Source: Chrysomallon squamiferum
Lineage: Eukaryota > Mollusca > Gastropoda > Neomphalida > Peltospiridae
Assembly (NCBI GenBank): GCA_012295275.1
Contig: CM022675.1
Coordinates: forward strand, 10,645,516 to 10,709,515
Direction of reading: 5' to 3'
Length of the DNA: 64,000 nt
Part shown: positions 11,400 to 23,360 of the stretch, one piece after another
Numbering within the stretch: the stretch's first letter is position 1
Layout: every line of letters begins with the position of its first letter
The notes under the pieces: generated by a model
The model's database searches: none
What the model was told of the DNA's origin: nothing
The model's input: the letters and a program-made list of their open reading frames with translations, nothing else
Translations under genes and position numbers: made by a program

Positions 11400-11456
<57 letters not shown>

Positions 11457-11591
11457 GTGATAGCAATAGTAATAGTAATACTATTGCTATTACCACTACT
11501 ATCACTACTACTAATAATAACAACAATCGAATCAATATTAGTTTTAGTAAGATTAGCAGTCACATATACATATTTATTTACATTTTTCTTA

Positions 11592-11641
<50 letters not shown>
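11116..11641. repeat. Three (TTA/TAA)n tracts with trinucleotide-derived spacers
   Basis: TTA units at 11118-11175, TAA at 11400-11456 and TAA at 11594-11641. The spacer 11161-11250 is recognisably the same sequence as 21190-21290 (see findings). Asn/Ile homopeptide frames here are artefacts. Confidence 0.9.
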
Positions 11642-11643
<2 letters not shown>

Positions 11644-11649
11644 CTACAA

Positions 11650-12300
11650 TATCCTAGAATATCCCAATATAACAACTGACTTGATCAGGCGATAAGATTT
11701 CGATCCCTGATTCTTGCATGAACACAATAATTTGTAAATAGTATCCAGTAACAAACCACACCTATAATTATATCGTCGATATGTATCTTTATGATACAGT
11801 ATAACGTACATAATTATATGCTACATATTAAGACATTTTTTGTCATGTATGTTGAAGAATATACTTAATTATATGATACGTATAGTGGTAGTATATACAG
11901 ATGACAGCCGATTTTTACATAGTATATATATATATATATATAGAAGTCTGGTTATACAATAAACAGACATTTGAATTATTCAGAAGAGAATTTTATTTTT
12001 ATGAATTAATATATAGCACATGGTACTTAACGAAAGTGCATACGTATCAAATAATGTATTTGTAATATACTGACATACATATATTAATGCATACAAATAT
12101 ATACGTACGTAGATATACACTCTCACGCGCACATAAATACGTGCACATAAACGCACACATGCCTAGATAACGCACTAATATAGGCATATCGACGCATACA
12201 GGTATATTTATATATAATATTCTGTGTATGCAACATACACAAACATAATATGATGAATTATGCTAAAGAGAGAACTGTATTTCAACAAGTCAGTGACAGG
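11650..12300. other. AT-rich intergenic DNA, nothing recognised
   Basis: TATA/TACA-rich drifting sequence, (TA)n at 11924-11941. No gene. Confidence 0.5.
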
Positions 12301-12319
12301 TCATTTGTCAAAAGCTCAG

Positions 12320-12570
12320 CAAGCATGCGCCATCCAAGCAGGATGCATATTTTTATTGACAATAAACATTGCGAATCCTTAATATAAACTCTACATGTCA
12401 ATTTCCCGCGCGCGAACAATATAATCTCGGAAGATGAAAGCTACACGTCAAATCACGTGACGTCAAGTGATTTATCGCTACATGGCAATTTACTCAGCAC
12501 GTGTTGCTCGCGAGGTTTGTTGTTTGCACAGAGCATGCGCGGCGGTCGGTCACGTGACGTCCTCAATGGC
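12320..12570. promoter_or_regulatory. CpG-rich promoter-like island (E2F / CREB-USF / NRF1-type sites)
   Basis: Within 250 bp: GCATGCGC (NRF1 half-site) at 12323-12330 and 12533-12540; TTTCCCGCG (E2F type) at 12402-12410; TCACGTGACGTCA, a fused E-box and CRE, at 12453-12465 and again as TCACGTGACGTC at 12550-12561; CACGTG at 12498-12503; and TGATTTAT at 12468-12475. This combination is typical of CpG promoters. No downstream ORF of substance, so it could serve a non-coding transcript or act as an enhancer. Confidence 0.45.
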
Positions 12571-13170
12571 GTAAAGACAATGGGAGAGAGAAAAGGAAAA
12601 AAAAAAAAAAAAAAAAGGAAAATGAAAGAAAGGAAAGATGTAATGCAGGATCGTTCAGTGTTGCGAGTTTTAATTTAATGTCGCTGGTTGATGAATATAT
12701 TATTTATAGGATTATTAAAGAAAAGAAAACAGAAGAAAAAAAAAACGAAATGGAAGGCAGAGAAAGAGAAAATGTGGGAAGAATGGAAACGGATTAATAG
12801 AAGCTAGACATACAGATAAATAGACAGACATAACAATATATATATATATATGCATATTCAGAAAAATAGGTTAAACAGACGGATATAGTGATAGATAGAT
12901 GGGTGGATAGGTAGATACTTGAAAGAAAGTTGATAGACAGATATATGGATGATAGATAGATACATAGATAGATAGACATGCAGTTAAAAAAATAGATTAG
13001 TATCATAGAGAAAAAAACAGGAAAAAAGAGAAAGTGGGGAGGAACATAAGGAAGAATGATAAAAAACCAGTAATATTTGAACTGTTGTTGAAGTAGATGA
13101 CAATGATGACAATGCCGATGATGATGTTGATAAACAAAACAAAGAGAAAAACTAAGAAAACACACTCTTT
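12571..13170. repeat. Poly(A), purine-rich, (TA)n and (GATA)-like tract
   Basis: A-run near 12598-12616, purine-rich 12617-12790, TA at 12836-12851, GATA/GGTA words 12885-12980. Confidence 0.7.
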
Positions 13171-14738
13171 ATATATTTCATCAATTACAATCCAGCGCCA
13201 TGTTTTCTCAAGTTTCGTACATCACTTGAAAAAATTGACGTTTTATCGTTCTCAACACACACACTGTTTTTGAAACACTTTCCCTAAATCGTTCAGTGTA
13301 CAAATCTCTAACTATCGAGCTGTAAGATTAATGATTTAAAAGTGTTTATAGTTCGCCACGGCACTGCACACAAACAGATAAAAATATTTACTTTTTAACC
13401 TGGTAGAATTATTACTAATTTCATTACATTTCAAAAAAAAAAAAAAAAAAAAAAAATAAAAAAATTATTTCTGTACATTTCCTCCCTTTGTTTGATATAG
13501 GTTACTTACTTATTCTTTGATGAAGCAAATACAAAAATAAATTGAACCTCTTTAAAAATTTGTAAAGATAATACGGTTATTATAGACTGAAAAAAAAATA
13601 TGAATAAATATTTTGGCTATTTTCTCTAACAAGATTATAACAAAAACAACAACAGCAACAAAAGTGAAAGAAAAAAAAAAAAAAAAAAAAGAGAAAGAAA
13701 AAAGATAACAACAAGTAGACTATTATAAAGTTTCAAAGAGTTGTTCGTTTTGGGCTATTAAACTTAACACTGATGTATTTGAACCTGTTATTTGCATCAG
13801 TATTTGTTGTTGCAATTAGTTAGATGGCTTGATAACTTAGAATCATTTGGATGAAAGCTTGTTGAATTTTGGCTTATTTACCAGGGTGTTAAAAATGTTT
13901 TTATTCATTCATTCATTCGCTTATTTTGCTGATGCCTTCGTTAATTTGTTAGAGTACAGTTCCATAATTCTGTATCTCTTAATTATTCATTTATTCGTTC
14001 GTTTGTTCCTTTGTTCATTGCTTTAAATACTTTTCTCTTCTTTCTTTCATTATGTGGGCGAAAAGAGACATAAGATGAAGGCGCAATAAAATATCCAATA
14101 AATAAATAAATGATTAAATAATAAAAATAAAAAAATAAATAAATAAACAAACAAATAAATAAGAAATGAAGCATGGAAGCAAATACAAACAAAAAAATAA
14201 CTTACTCACTCACTTATTTACTTACTTACTTATCCATTTACTTCTTTACCATTATTGTTTGCTTATTTATTTATTACTGTTTTTATTATTATTAGTTTCT
14301 TATTTGTCATCAACATCCTCCTCAAAAATATTATAATTCTATTTAAATTTAAAGTTTAATTTATTTATTTATTTATTTATTATTGTTGTCATTTCAGCTT
14401 GCCAAAGATAACGTGATAATCTTTTATGACGACGTATTGTTCAAATTCAACATTTTCAGTGCACTTCAACCTGTACAAAAATATCACCTGTCTTTCGTGT
14501 TTCTGTCACATGCCAGATATATCACAAACATCTAACACATTTCACGTCCTATTTTCGTTCCCGCACGCGCCAGTAGCACACACAAATACCCAGACGTCCA
14601 GTATATAGACCAGCATATGCACACACACAAATACACAGACATACACACAAACGCACAGACATACACACATACGCACATGACAAACACGCACGTACACGGA
14701 AACGAAAATTTTCAGAGATACACGTTCCGATATCGACA

Positions 14739-14741
<3 letters not shown>
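13171..14741. other. Intergenic DNA, mostly simple AT-rich sequence
   Basis: 13180-13400 is unique. A-runs at 13433-13456 and 13671-13690. (ATTC), (AAAT) and (TTAC) tetranucleotide patches at 13905-14270. (CA)-rich 14575-14700. No gene recognised. Confidence 0.5.

Positions 14742-14779
<38 letters not shown>
14742..14779. repeat. (CT)n microsatellite
   Basis: About 19 pure CT units, directly next to the TGATTGAC cluster. Confidence 0.95.
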
Positions 14780-14783
<4 letters not shown>

Positions 14784-14950
14784 CTATGTCAATCAGCTTT
14801 CCCCGTGAATGACCACAAACAAGACCAGCCCATTGTGCTTGTCAATCGCGGTGAACCAGTCTGTCCAAACCGCGAAGCGCAACTGACATAAAGCGGCGCA
14901 TGTAGGCATCCGAAGAGAACAATTGTGATTGACAGGGAGTGGAGTTTCTC
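14780..14950. promoter_or_regulatory. Cluster of PBX-MEIS composite sites in a CpG-rich island
   Basis: Three GATTGAC words within 150 bp: TGATTGACAT (minus strand, 14786-14795), CGATTGACAA (minus strand, 14839-14848) and TGATTGACAG (plus strand, 14926-14935). The last is the exact PBX-MEIS/PREP decamer. The block is unique and CpG-bearing (around 14848, 14870, 14895). It lies 9.8 kb upstream of Hox3, so it is a reasonable Hox enhancer candidate. Function is inferred. Confidence 0.45.
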
Positions 14951-14999
14951 TTCTCCTTCGCGAGAAGAACTAGATGGAAGGGAGATAATGATGTTTTAG

Positions 15000-15434
15000 C
15001 CTTTTGTCAGCTTTTGTTTGGAAATGTAAGAGATACAATTGCTGGTAAGAATAGCTAAAAAAAAGAAGAAGAAATACCGGGCCTTTGAACTTAGCGATAT
15101 TCTCTCTTTATGTTCAGACTGCAGGTTACGAAGCTACAAAGTAAAGTGGGGTGTTTTTTTCCCGTGTGTTTCAGTGTTTTTTTGTGTGTGTGTGTGTGTG
15201 TGCATGGACGTGTATGTTCTATCTTCAGATTTATGTGTGAATGTTTTCAGTATGCATAGATGAATCTTATGTGTGTGTGTGTGTGTGTATATAAATGTAC
15301 AAATATGTTTGTAAGTATGTACATGTATGTGTATAATTATGTACATAAAACAAACACACACAGACACACTCATTCATATATATGACCATACAAATACATA
15401 GACTCATATATTATTATTCTCATCATCATCATCA

Positions 15435-15465
<31 letters not shown>

Positions 15466-15474
15466 AATTATTAT

Positions 15475-15478
<4 letters not shown>
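15000..15478. repeat. (TG)n tracts and (ATC/ATT)n
   Basis: TG units at 15183-15201 and 15271-15288, TGTA/CACA words to 15370, then ATC/ATT triplets 15420-15465. ORFs here are repeat products. Confidence 0.85.
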
Positions 15479-15566
<88 letters not shown>

Positions 15567-15606
15567 CCTCCCTCCCTCTCTTTCTCTCTCTCTCTCCATC
15601 CATCCA
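15479..15606. repeat. Long (CT)n tract with (CCCT)n
   Basis: About 42 CT units, then CCCT and CT units and CATC units. Polypyrimidine mirror sequence with triplex potential. Confidence 0.95.
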
Positions 15607-15870
15607 TCCCTCTTTCCTCACCAGCTCCTTTAACCAAACCCCTGGCAACTTCCCTGCCATGCTTGAAGAAATCTTTCCTGTACCAGCGTCATCTGAAATG
15701 TGTGCAGAGGCAGATGGGCATAATAAAAGCTGTAAAAATGCCGAGCTGAAAACTTTCACCAGCGTTTGAGTTTTATCAGCGTAAAATCTTGACACTTGGA
15801 AACTTTTCTATCAGCAGTTAACTCTCAGCTACACTATAGAATCTGACACGTGGCAGGCCAGTATTTTTAT
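15607..15870. other. Unique block, no gene recognised
   Basis: Mixed-composition sequence ending in a poly(A) region (15883-15905). A minus-strand frame running from here into the CT tract has about 65 non-repetitive residues at its start and then Glu-Arg repeats. I do not accept it as a gene. Confidence 0.35.
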
Positions 15871-15972
15871 TTTTTCTTTAAAATTTAAAAAAAAAAAAAA
15901 AAAAATTTCTTTCTCTGTCTATACTCAACAAAAAAAAAAAAAAAAAATAAAAATTTAAAAATTTAAAAAAGA

Positions 15973-15980
15973 TGACGTCA
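15973..15980. promoter_or_regulatory. Perfect CRE palindrome
   Basis: TGACGTCA in AT-rich surroundings, followed by homeodomain-like ATTA words. One match per 64 kb is expected by chance. Confidence 0.25.
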
Positions 15981-16229
15981 CGTTATTATTATTTATTCAT
16001 TGGTTCATTAATTCAGTCTCAGTTAATTGATTCACGAAAAAGTAATTAAATTCTCTATATTAGATGAATTGTTAAAAAAATGTTATGGCAGGGGTTGATA
16101 GCTTATTTCGTGTCTATTCGTCCATTCTTCCATCTATCCTTCCAGTCATCAGTCCATCCAAAAGCCCATCTGTCAATCCGTAATACGTCAGAAATAGTTA
16201 TATTTACATCTTTACTTACCTAACTACAT

Positions 16230-16580
16230 TTATATATATATATATATATATATATGATAATATATACATACATACATAAGCATGTTCATACTTATATATG
16301 TAACGTCCTGTCAGCAGTTGTCTGTGAACAATACACCCCCCACCCCCACAACACCCACCCCCACCCCCACACACATACAGTTCCCACAGATTCATCCATC
16401 CATTTATCCATTCATACATTCACTAATACATACAGTCCACCGTTACATACATCCTAGTGGATACAAAAATACACCCATCCATCCATCCATCTATTCTCCC
16501 ATTCCTTCCTTCCTTCCTTCCTTACTTCCTTTCATTCATCCACTCATCCACTCATCCATCCATCCATCTATCCATCTGTT
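16230..16580. repeat. (TA)n, C-rich and (CATC)/(CATT)n compound repeat
   Basis: TA at 16231-16254. CCCCC tracts separated by single A at 16336-16369 (G-quadruplex potential on the minus strand). Then CATC/CATT/TTCC tetranucleotide units to 16578. The Pro/Ser/His-rich frames are repeat products. Confidence 0.9.
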
Positions 16581-16815
16581 TTAAAATAAACACAATTTTT
16601 TTTTCATCCAGTCGCTCTTTCTAACACATACCGAAACCACATTCCCGGACGAAATCGCGGCAAAGTGAGGAACTCTACAACACGAGCTCTCTGGAATGGA
16701 TTATCAAGAAGCATCTGAAGAGTTTCGAGTTCTTCAGGAAATGAAAATACGCGACTCGAGTGCTGACAATTAGGAGAGGAAATCTATCCACGTCTCTCGC
16801 AAGTGTCTGAGTCGC
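16581..16815. other. Unique block before the minisatellite
   Basis: About 200 bp of mixed sequence with several CpGs. No ORF or known element. Confidence 0.3.
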
Positions 16816-17203
16816 CGTCCGTGTCTAACGTCCGTGTGTAACGTCCGTGTGTAACGTTCGTGTGTAACGTCTGTGTCTAACGTCCGTGTGTAACGTCCGT
16901 GTGTAACGTCCCTGTTTAACGTCCGTGTCTAACGTCCGTGTGTAACGTCGTGTGTAACGTTCGTGTCTAACGTCCGTGTGTAACGTCCCTGTCTAACGTC
17001 TGTGTGTAACGTCCGTGTGTAACGTCTGTGTGTAACGTTCCTGTCTAACGTCCGTGTGTAACGTTCTAACGTCCTAACGTCTGTGTGTAACGTCCCTGTC
17101 TAACGTCCGTGTGTAACGTCCGTGTGTAACGTTCCTGTCTAACGTCCGTGTGTAACGTTCCTGTCTATCGTCCGTGTCTAACGTCCGTGTGTAACGTCCG
17201 TGT
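16816..17203. repeat. 13-bp minisatellite, about 29 units
   Basis: Unit TAACGTCCGTGTG with variants TAACGTCTGTGTG, TAACGTTCCTGTC and TAACGTCCGTGTC. One 12-bp unit occurs near 16946 and two very short units near 17063-17077. It is much more CpG-rich than its flanks. The period is not a multiple of three, so there is no constant reading frame. Confidence 0.95.
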
Positions 17204-17371
17204 TTTTAGTGAACAGTCCGGGATTTAACATTTAATGACTAATATCAATAAAATGTCAAAAAATAAAATAAAAAATAAAATAAAAATAAAAAATTGCAGT
17301 TATGTCGTAAACATTATGTTTTTGTTTTGATATATACATATATATGATAAATGATACAATGATAACTATAA

Positions 17372-17405
<34 letters not shown>

Positions 17406-17824
17406 TAACAAGAAAAATAACAGCAAAAACGGTAATAAAATATTAATTTTCTTAATACTAAAATTAACTTTCATCCTTCTTAATTATTTAAATTTAAACT
17501 GAAACCTTAGAAAATAAAAATACATTAATATTTTGACTAGCAAAATTATCCCACAAACTTAACAGAAGTAAAAAAAAAAAAAAAGATATATATATATATA
17601 TAAAGTAAAAATTAGAAAAAAAAAATTACTTGATGATTTATAACGACGGAGTGAAACATATTCCTAATACAGACTTCAATACGATTGGCCAGAAGAAGAT
17701 GAAAGAAACATATTTCCATGTCGAAATGGAAACAAACACGAAACAGACACAGAGACGTGAACTGAATCAAAGCCCGCGCAGTTTGCTGAAATGTGATAAG
17801 ATTCCATCTCTAAAAAAAAACCAT

Positions 17825-17874
<50 letters not shown>

Positions 17875-17924
17875 TATTATTATTTTTTCTCTCTCTTCTA
17901 TTAATCGCCAGGAATTCTTTCTTT

Positions 17925-17975
<51 letters not shown>

Positions 17976-17990
17976 CGTCCCGAAATATTA
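17204..17990. other. AT-rich DNA with facing long poly(A) and poly(T)
   Basis: (TAA)n at 17372-17404, A-run of 42 at 17829-17870, T-run of about 49 at 17927-17975, with 56 bp between. The 66-residue frame at 17630-17830 has no recognisable features. Confidence 0.8.
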
Positions 17991-18345
17991 TTACCAACAC
18001 TTTAGAAACATTAGTTGAATCTGCGAGAACGTTCAGAGCGTCGATATTGAAAAGATTAAACGAATTAGGGGGACGTCAAAACACGTTTTTCATCCTGAAA
18101 GCCATGAAATAGTTTCTGATGGTTTCCATTGAGCCTATCCTCTCGGCCCCCGTAGATCGCGAAAATAGGCGGAAATTGACTTCCCACTGCTTCGTCTGTT
18201 TGCAGATGTAGACATCGGCGCCTCGTAAGCCGAAACTCGTCGTGTTGTTGTAAAGAAACAGATTTTTTAGCATAATTTTTATCAGCTACGTCTCCGGCGA
18301 ATAGATAAGGTAACCGATATATCAGTTCTTGTCAAAATACGCCGG
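17991..18345. other. Unique CpG-bearing block
   Basis: About 350 bp of non-repetitive sequence with a dozen CpGs, ending at an A-run (18350-18373). Short frames only. Possibly one unit with the ETS/E-box cluster just downstream. Confidence 0.35.
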
Positions 18346-18389
18346 TATCAAAAAAAAAAAAAAAAAAAAAAAATAATTTAAAAGAGAAT

Positions 18390-18437
18390 GTCACGTGACG
18401 TACGAAAACCACGGAAGTGACTGCCGGAAGTGACTCT
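18390..18437 (+). promoter_or_regulatory. E-box/CRE plus tandem ETS sites
   Basis: GTCACGTGACGTAC (18390-18403) is followed by two copies of GGAAGTGACT (18413-18422 and 18426-18435), 13 bp apart; the second has the full ETS/GABP core CCGGAAGT. The E-box-CRE word is the same as in the 12.45-12.56 kb island. Confidence 0.45.
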
Positions 18438-18462
18438 TTCGAAAAGAAAATGAAAAATAAAA

Positions 18463-18499
<37 letters not shown>

Positions 18500-18645
18500 T
18501 TAAAAATGGGAAAAAAGACTGGAGTGATACGGGTTTCTAGACGGTTAATAATACTAAGAGATAGATAGATACACTGAGGCTTATGTTTCACAGTACAGGT
18601 TTTGTGTGTGTCTGTCGGTTGAAACGACTACGTGTCAAAGGTTAT

Positions 18646-18658
18646 AGGTCAAATGTCA
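18646..18658 (+). promoter_or_regulatory. DR1-like nuclear-receptor site
   Basis: AGGTCAAATGTCA is a direct repeat of two AGGTCA half-sites with a 1-bp spacer and one mismatch. Confidence 0.25.
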
Positions 18659-18758
18659 GAGATCATATCAGTTAAAGTGGTAATAGGTGTGATGTCTGTG
18701 TATGAGTATTTGTTTTGGAATTTTAGATCATAGAAACTCCTTCCGTACAAAACTAACT

Positions 18759-18762
<4 letters not shown>

Positions 18763-18842
<80 letters not shown>
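18763..18842. repeat. (CT)n microsatellite
   Basis: About 40 pure CT units. Confidence 0.95.
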
Positions 18843-18845
<3 letters not shown>

Positions 18846-18936
18846 TTAGCTCTCATACTACTGACCATTTTTTAAATTCATTTTTATTCATTGTACATTT
18901 TGCAGTTAACGTAATATCGCTCAAAAAGCTGTTCGT

Positions 18937-18938
<2 letters not shown>

Positions 18939-18970
<32 letters not shown>

Positions 18971-19060
18971 TAAGAAGAAGAAGAAGAAGAAGAAGAAAAA
19001 AGAAGAAGAAGAAGAAGAAGAAAAAAAAAAGAAGAAGACGAAAAAGATGAAGAAGAAAAA
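18939..19060. repeat. (TAA)n followed by (GAA)n
   Basis: About 9 TAA units, then GAA triplets with A-run interruptions. Confidence 0.92.
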
Positions 19061-19729
<669 letters not shown>

Positions 19730-20354
19730 TAGATATATACACAGAGAGAAATATATAAAGTAAGAGAGAGAAAGATATACAGGAAAAAGAGGGAAATAGA
19801 TAAATTGAAAGAGAAAGAAAGAGGGAGATAGTGATAGAGAGAAAAAATAAAGAAGTAGATACGTATAGAAAGAACGAAGGAAATAGATAAACAGAAACAA
19901 AGAGATACATACAGAACGAGAGAGAGAGATAAAGAGATAATGCATCCTTCAAAAATGATTTGACACGAAAGATAGGAGAGAGACAGAGACATTGAGAGAA
20001 AAAGACAGAGCGATAAAAAGAAAGAGAGATAATATACGTGTTTGTGAGAGAGATTTTGTTTTGTCAGTCTCAATACTATTGTATTAAACATTGCACTCAA
20101 ACGGCTGAAGAGAAGAATACATTTTTTTCGTGAAAACCATCAAGAAAGACAACTCTTCTTTATAAGGAAAAAAAGTGATGAATGTGTTGTGTTATAAACC
20201 TATTATATTATATACGTTACAATGTAATTTCAGATTATTAAGTTCCAGTGAATAATACTTGAATATACACATATAACTATAAAAACCAATAAGTATGATG
20301 GTGGTATGACCGACGAATATGTACTGGAACATGCATATACATACATACTTACAA

Positions 20355-20390
<36 letters not shown>

Positions 20391-20500
20391 TCACTCAAAT
20401 AAATGCTTTATTTAAACAGATCAGTTTTTTTTAAAAACAACAACAACAAAATTTAGCATTTCATTTAATTACAAGACAGAAATCTTAGACGAGATCTGAA
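19730..20500. other. Purine-rich degenerate GA-derived DNA and (CA)n
   Basis: GAGA/GATA/AAAG words to about 20060, a (CA)n tract at 20357-20390, otherwise AT-rich. The 123-133-residue minus-strand frames are Ser/Leu/Phe low-complexity. Confidence 0.7.
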
Positions 20501-20870
20501 ACCGATGTTAAAACTGGGCTGGTGTCTTGGCAGGAGACACTTACTTATCTCAGTATTAAAAGTCTCTCTGGCAGCCTCTGTGTGTTTCTACAGGATCAGG
20601 GTCGCGGATAAAAATCTAGAACTGAGAAAATGGCTCGCCTGATCACCGAACTAACCTAATCACACAAGTCTTTTGTTTCCAGTGATTACGACATTGCACA
20701 CAGGCTGAAATCTAGTTAAATCATCAACGGGGCTTTTGACATTGATAGATTGGGCAGTCCATACGGCCTCATAATTCTGTCTTTTGACCCTTTTCTCTTC
20801 TGTGTGTGTGTCTGTCTGTCTGTCTACGTGTCTGTTTGTCTGTTTAATCATTTCTTATGTTCTATCATTT
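20501..20870. other. Unique block
   Basis: Mixed-composition sequence with an inverted word GGTGTCTTGG..AGACAC near 20520-20540. No ORF or known element recognised. Confidence 0.3.
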
Positions 20871-21172
20871 TCTTTACTTTTTTTTTTTTAAAATTTGTTT
20901 GTTCTGTTTCTTAATTTTCTATATTTTCACTTCTTTCTTTCTTTCGTTCATTTCTTCATTATCGTATTCTTTCTTTCTTTCTTTCTTACTTTCTTATTTT
21001 TCTCATTGTTAAAAATGTTTTCGTCATTGACGTTATTTTATTATTAATGTTATTGTTATCGTCATCATCATCATCATTATTATTATTATTATCAATATCA
21101 TTACTATTATAATTATGATTATCATCGTCATTTCTATTATTATTATTGTTATTATAATTATAATTATAATTA

Positions 21173-21203
<31 letters not shown>

Positions 21204-21366
21204 TAGAAGCCGTAATAGTAATAGAAGAAATATTAGTATTAGTAACAGTTAAAGCATGAATGGTAGTGGTAATATTAATAGTAGTTATTATTATAATTAT
21301 TATTATTGTTGTTGTTGGTGTAGATATTATTATTATTAGTATTACTATTATTATTATTATTATTAC

Positions 21367-21408
<42 letters not shown>

Positions 21409-21415
21409 CATCATC
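20871..21415. repeat. (TTTC)n and compound (ATT)n with AGT/GTT spacers
   Basis: TTTC units 20934-20990; ATC/ATT triplets 21060-21200; spacer homologous to 11161-11250; ATT triplets to 21410. Confidence 0.9.
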
Positions 21416-21949
21416 AGTGTATTAAACTCATGTCACCTTTTATTATCAGTACATCAGGGTAAAACGCCAAACTGTCATGTAACATAAATAACTCTATAAA
21501 TACTCGTGTCAGATCATTTCTGAAGGATGCATTTTTCATCTTCATATAATTAACTATATTCTAATATTACACAACACAATAGGAACATTATAAAAGTTAG
21601 CCCATGTGACAGAACTGTGTACGCCCAGGCCAAAGTTGAAGCGATTTGAGAAAGAAATATTTATCGTACATAAAACTTAATTAACAACTTGAAGGTGACA
21701 GGTTTTCAAAAAGAAATATTTCGTGCATTGTATAATTGAGAAGTCAGAAGAATAAGAATAGGCGCTGTTAACAGTTATTGGAATGTACACGTCATTATAA
21801 GACAAGCATATACATAAGATTTTAACACTTATAAGCATATACATGTGATTTTGCAATTGAAACTCTCTTTACATTTGGTTTGGTAATTTAGAACAGTCAG
21901 ATTATTCTTCTTTAAAATGTCCACATATATATGAGTTGAAACAAATGAA

Positions 21950-21983
<34 letters not shown>

Positions 21984-22550
21984 AATTACAGTACATACAC
22001 AAGCACGTATAAACACGTAAATATGAGTATATGTGTGTCCGCGTGTGTGTGTGTGTGTGTTTGAATTTATGAGTTTACTTTGTACAATTAGCTTCAAACC
22101 ATTTGAGACTTTTTAAAAAATATTTCGAACTCATTACCAAAACAGTGGTTTTGTATAAACTACGTTAAAATAAAGTGTATCTGAATAAAAATCGAATTAA
22201 CAGTACACGAAGTTATCGTTTTTCTTTATTTTTTTAATTTTTAATTTTTTTTCTTTTCAAAAACTCAAAAGTACATTGGCAATGCACTGATTTACGATGC
22301 ACACTGAACAAACACCGAAATTATTATTTCAGTATAGATGCAAAAATACGTTAGACCATTAAGTTTAGGACCAGAACGATATTAAAGATTTTTTTTGTTT
22401 TTCTCTCGACGTCTAGCAGAAAGTACTTAACATATTAAGAGTCGACTATGAAGATAAAAATGGGCTGTCCAGAAGCCAACAACAACACTTCAGAACTTCG
22501 ATTCGCTTGATTAAACGTAATGGATTGTGGCCGGAACACATGTACGCCCA
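21416..22550. other. Intergenic DNA with small local duplications
   Basis: Two near-copies of AAGAAATATTT..CGT.CAT about 57 bp apart (21650-21735). Two copies of ATAAGCATATACAT (near 21805 and 21830). (TG)n at 21960-21982 and 22041-22060. A PBX-HOX type decamer is listed separately. No gene. Confidence 0.5.
22288..22297 (+). promoter_or_regulatory. PBX-HOX9/10-type decamer TGATTTACGA
   Basis: Exact match to the TGATTTACGA core used by PBX1-HOXA9. A second exact match occurs 1.84 kb away at 24127-24136, whereas about 0.1 is expected by chance in the window. Confidence 0.3.
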
Positions 22551-22553
22551 TTA

Positions 22554-22555
<2 letters not shown>

Positions 22556-22602
<47 letters not shown>
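22556..22602. repeat. (CA)n microsatellite
   Basis: About 23 CA units. Confidence 0.95.
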
Positions 22603-22603
<1 letters not shown>

Positions 22604-22860
22604 GACACACATAGAGCCCACTATTAAAACGCTCACAACAAAAGCTGGCGAACCGTGTCGAGTTTGAGCTGGCACAAACAAACAAGAAACCCGCTGTAAT
22701 GAGAATTTCGACACAGTTTCTACATACGCTTCCTGCGCTACAAAAACAAGCCGAGCAGCAGAAAAAACAGCGCGACCGCTTCCAGACTCGGCTTCCCAAC
22801 GACCATAGCAGAACACTCACAGCACGAGACTTCTCAGGAAACAAACTTACCGGGATGTGA
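22603..22860. other. Unique CpG-bearing block
   Basis: About 250 bp of balanced composition with open short frames on both strands (a 53-residue plus-strand frame from 22698; 97-101 residues on the minus strand that run into the CA tract). None is recognisable. Confidence 0.3.
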
Positions 22861-22920
22861 AATTCATCTACATTTATTTTACTAACTCGTTCTGTATTGA
22901 TCTAGAGGAGAAAGAAAGAG

Positions 22921-22958
<38 letters not shown>

Positions 22959-23316
22959 ACGATCAAGGAGGAGGAAGATGGGGAAAAAAAAAAAAAAATA
23001 AAAAAAAAAAAAAAAAGAAATTTAAGGAGAATGAGAAAACATAATAACGAAAGAATGTCGTGCTCTGCAAGGCGCAACTGTAAGTCTGTCGTTGTTTGTG
23101 GCTGCTGGATGTGAATCGCTGAATTGAATCAAAATAAGTGTGTTGTTGTTTTTTTTCTTTTTTTTTTTCTCTTATGATAATGGTAAAAAAATTATATCCC
23201 AGATTTTAAAATTAAAATATGATTGTAATGTTATACTCTGTAATTCGTAATTTTTTGTTTAAGTAGACGGAATATATAAAAACATAATGTATGTAATTAT
23301 GATACAGCTCTGAAAC

Positions 23317-23360
<44 letters not shown>

